Assembly (NCBI GenBank): GCA_964246705.1
Contig: CAXTRQ010000001.1
Coordinates: 81,872-145,871 of the forward strand
Source: DASZCR01 sp964246705
GTDB taxonomy: Bacteria; Acidobacteriota; Blastocatellia; Pyrinomonadales; Pyrinomonadaceae
Direction: 5' to 3'
Length of the DNA: 64,000 nt
Shown: positions 63,155 to 64,000 of the stretch, one piece after another
Layout: each line of letters opens with the position of its first letter
Numbering within the stretch: position 1 is the stretch's first letter
The notes under the pieces: generated by a model
Seen by the model: the letters and a program-made list of their open reading frames with translations, nothing else
What the model was told of the DNA's origin: nothing
Database searches by the model: none
Program-made: the position numbers and the translations under genes

Positions 63155-63643
63155 TCATTTTGCGATGTTTGTCGAAGAGTGTGAATCGTCCACGGAGGCG
63201 TCTTCATTCGCCTGTGAGGTCGGGACGGTGTAGGGGGCGAGACGACGGCGAAGCTCGTCGGGCACAGTCACGGTTTCAAACGTATCGCGGCGCACCGAGA
63301 CGAGCACGAAATGCGCTTCCGCGATTAACTGCTCTTCGCCTTTGCGACGCACTTCAAAGTTCAGACGAAGCGAACTGCGCCCGATACGACCGACGAAGAC
63401 AGAGACTTCGAGCAAGTCGTCCAACTGCGCCGCGTCCCGGAAATCACATTCCAGATGAGCGCGCGGCAGCCACACGTCCAACTCGTCGAACATCACACTG
63501 TAAGGCAGACCGACGGCACGGAAAAGCTCCGTCTCGGCGAACTCGAAGAATCGTATATATGCGCCATAGAAAATGATGCGCGCGGCGTCAACATCGCCCC
63601 AGCGAACGCGCTCTTCGATGCGATATTTCCATCTCTCGTTCAA
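63155..63643 (-). CDS. Acyl-CoA thioesterase, hotdog fold (YbgC/4-hydroxybenzoyl-CoA type)
   Basis: The protein has 162 residues. VRWGDVDAARIIFYGAYIRFFEFAETELFR is the active-site helix region of the 4HBT family, with the catalytic Asp in GDVD. PRAHLECDFRDAAQLDDLLEVSV is the conserved beta-sheet part. It hydrolyses acyl-CoA or acyl-ACP thioesters. The C-terminal 20 residues are a polar tail. It precedes the small helical gene. Confidence 0.88.
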   Translation of the reverse strand: MNERWKYRIEERVRWGDVDAARIIFYGAYIRFFEFAETELFRAVGLPYSVMFDELDVWLPRAHLECDFRDAAQLDDLLEVSVFVGRIGRSSLRLNFEVRRKGEEQLIAEAHFVLVSVRRDTFETVTVPDELRRRLAPYTVPTSQANEDASVDDSHSSTNIAK

Positions 63644-63870
63644 TCCGTAAAGTTCCCTTTTAAGATTCGAGCGGACGCCACCTCGATGCCGCGCATGCGT
63701 CGCACATTATTCTTCAACACGTCCATATATTAACCGGATATGCCCGGCTGCCGACAAAATTTCCGGCGAATTAAAGGCTGCGCTTCGGTAATCCAAATTA
63801 TACACCCACACCCGTCTCGTCGCTGTGATAGTTGAAATTAGCGCCGACAGATTGAAGAAGCGAAATCTCG

Positions 63871-63931
63871 AAACTTCAATCGCTCAACTTTTATGCGTCT
63901 TTGCGTGAGATAAATTTTCACGCAAAGACGC
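63871..63931. repeat. Palindromic dispersed repeat, copy 2
   Basis: ACTTCAATCGCTCAACTT (in 63871-63892) is followed by GCGTCTTTGCGTGA (63895-63908) pairing perfectly with TCACGCAAAGACGC (63918-63931) over a 9-base loop. The flank matches copy 1 at 27333-27354 with one difference. The remaining 63644-64000 spacer shows no gene; a further small hairpin (CCCGC/GCGGG) follows the repeat. Confidence 0.7.
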
Positions 63932-64000
63932 AAGCCCGCTCGCCGCAGGCGGGACTGCCCCTCTCCGTTAGCTCCACGTTAATTTGTCTCATACCCGCTC

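Overview
The window looks like a chromosomal segment of an Acidobacteriota bacterium, probably of the Blastocatellia/Pyrinomonadales type. This is inferred from gene content: an Oar-like TonB-dependent receptor with an N-terminal carboxypeptidase-regulatory domain, a long Ser/Thr kinase-TolB-TPR protein, an FHA-GAF-sigma54 activator and a partial ATP synthase operon (b', b, delta, alpha, gamma). A 23-base N run at 61150-61172 shows a draft or metagenomic assembly. The window includes the replication origin region. No rRNA, tRNA, CRISPR array or insertion sequence was recognised.

Region 1 (1-8.7 kb, minus strand) is accessory. It holds a truncated TPR protein, a Cys/His-domain protein, a B12-binding radical SAM enzyme with a PqqD-like C-terminus, a 78-residue peptide directly upstream of it, and a large membrane Ser/Thr kinase. 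The peptide plus radical SAM pair looks like a candidate RiPP-type modification locus. A degenerate tyrosinase-like protein follows.

Region 2 (8.9-21.7 kb) starts with an FHA-GAF-sigma54 regulator. It continues into a protease-rich cluster: a HAD protein, a small membrane protein and a matrixin-type metalloprotease whose reading frame is broken by one amber codon between propeptide and cysteine switch. A divergent set on the plus strand comprises a large lipoprotein, an HEXXH protein, two CHAT (caspase-like) proteases, a small protein resembling a propeptide, and a metzincin. Two palindromic operator-like sites lie between the divergent arms. This is the best candidate for an undescribed system.

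Region 3 (21.9-34.4 kb, minus strand) contains the TonB-dependent receptor, a three-gene ketosynthase/methyltransferase/flavoprotein operon, a VanZ-like protein and the ATP synthase genes.

Region 4 (34.7-59.3 kb) is the origin cluster. parB-parA-mnmG-mnmE-khpB-yidC-yidD-rnpA-rpmH read leftward; dnaA, dnaN, recF and gyrB read rightward. rnpA overlaps all of rpmH, as in Thermus. DnaA boxes flank dnaA, and the dnaA-dnaN spacer carries a textbook unwinding module (DnaA boxes, GC spacer, five CTA trinucleotides, AT-rich stretch). A six-gene overlapping type I restriction operon and a Cas2-like small protein separate dnaN from recF, and a 16-bp perfect hairpin covers the recF start codon.

Region 5 (59.3-64 kb) holds a small acidic protein, an AMMECR1/MEMO gene pair (MEMO crossed by the assembly gap), a second geranylgeranyl-reductase-type flavoprotein, a small helical protein and a thioesterase. 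A palindromic dispersed repeat near the right edge is related to one at 27.3 kb.
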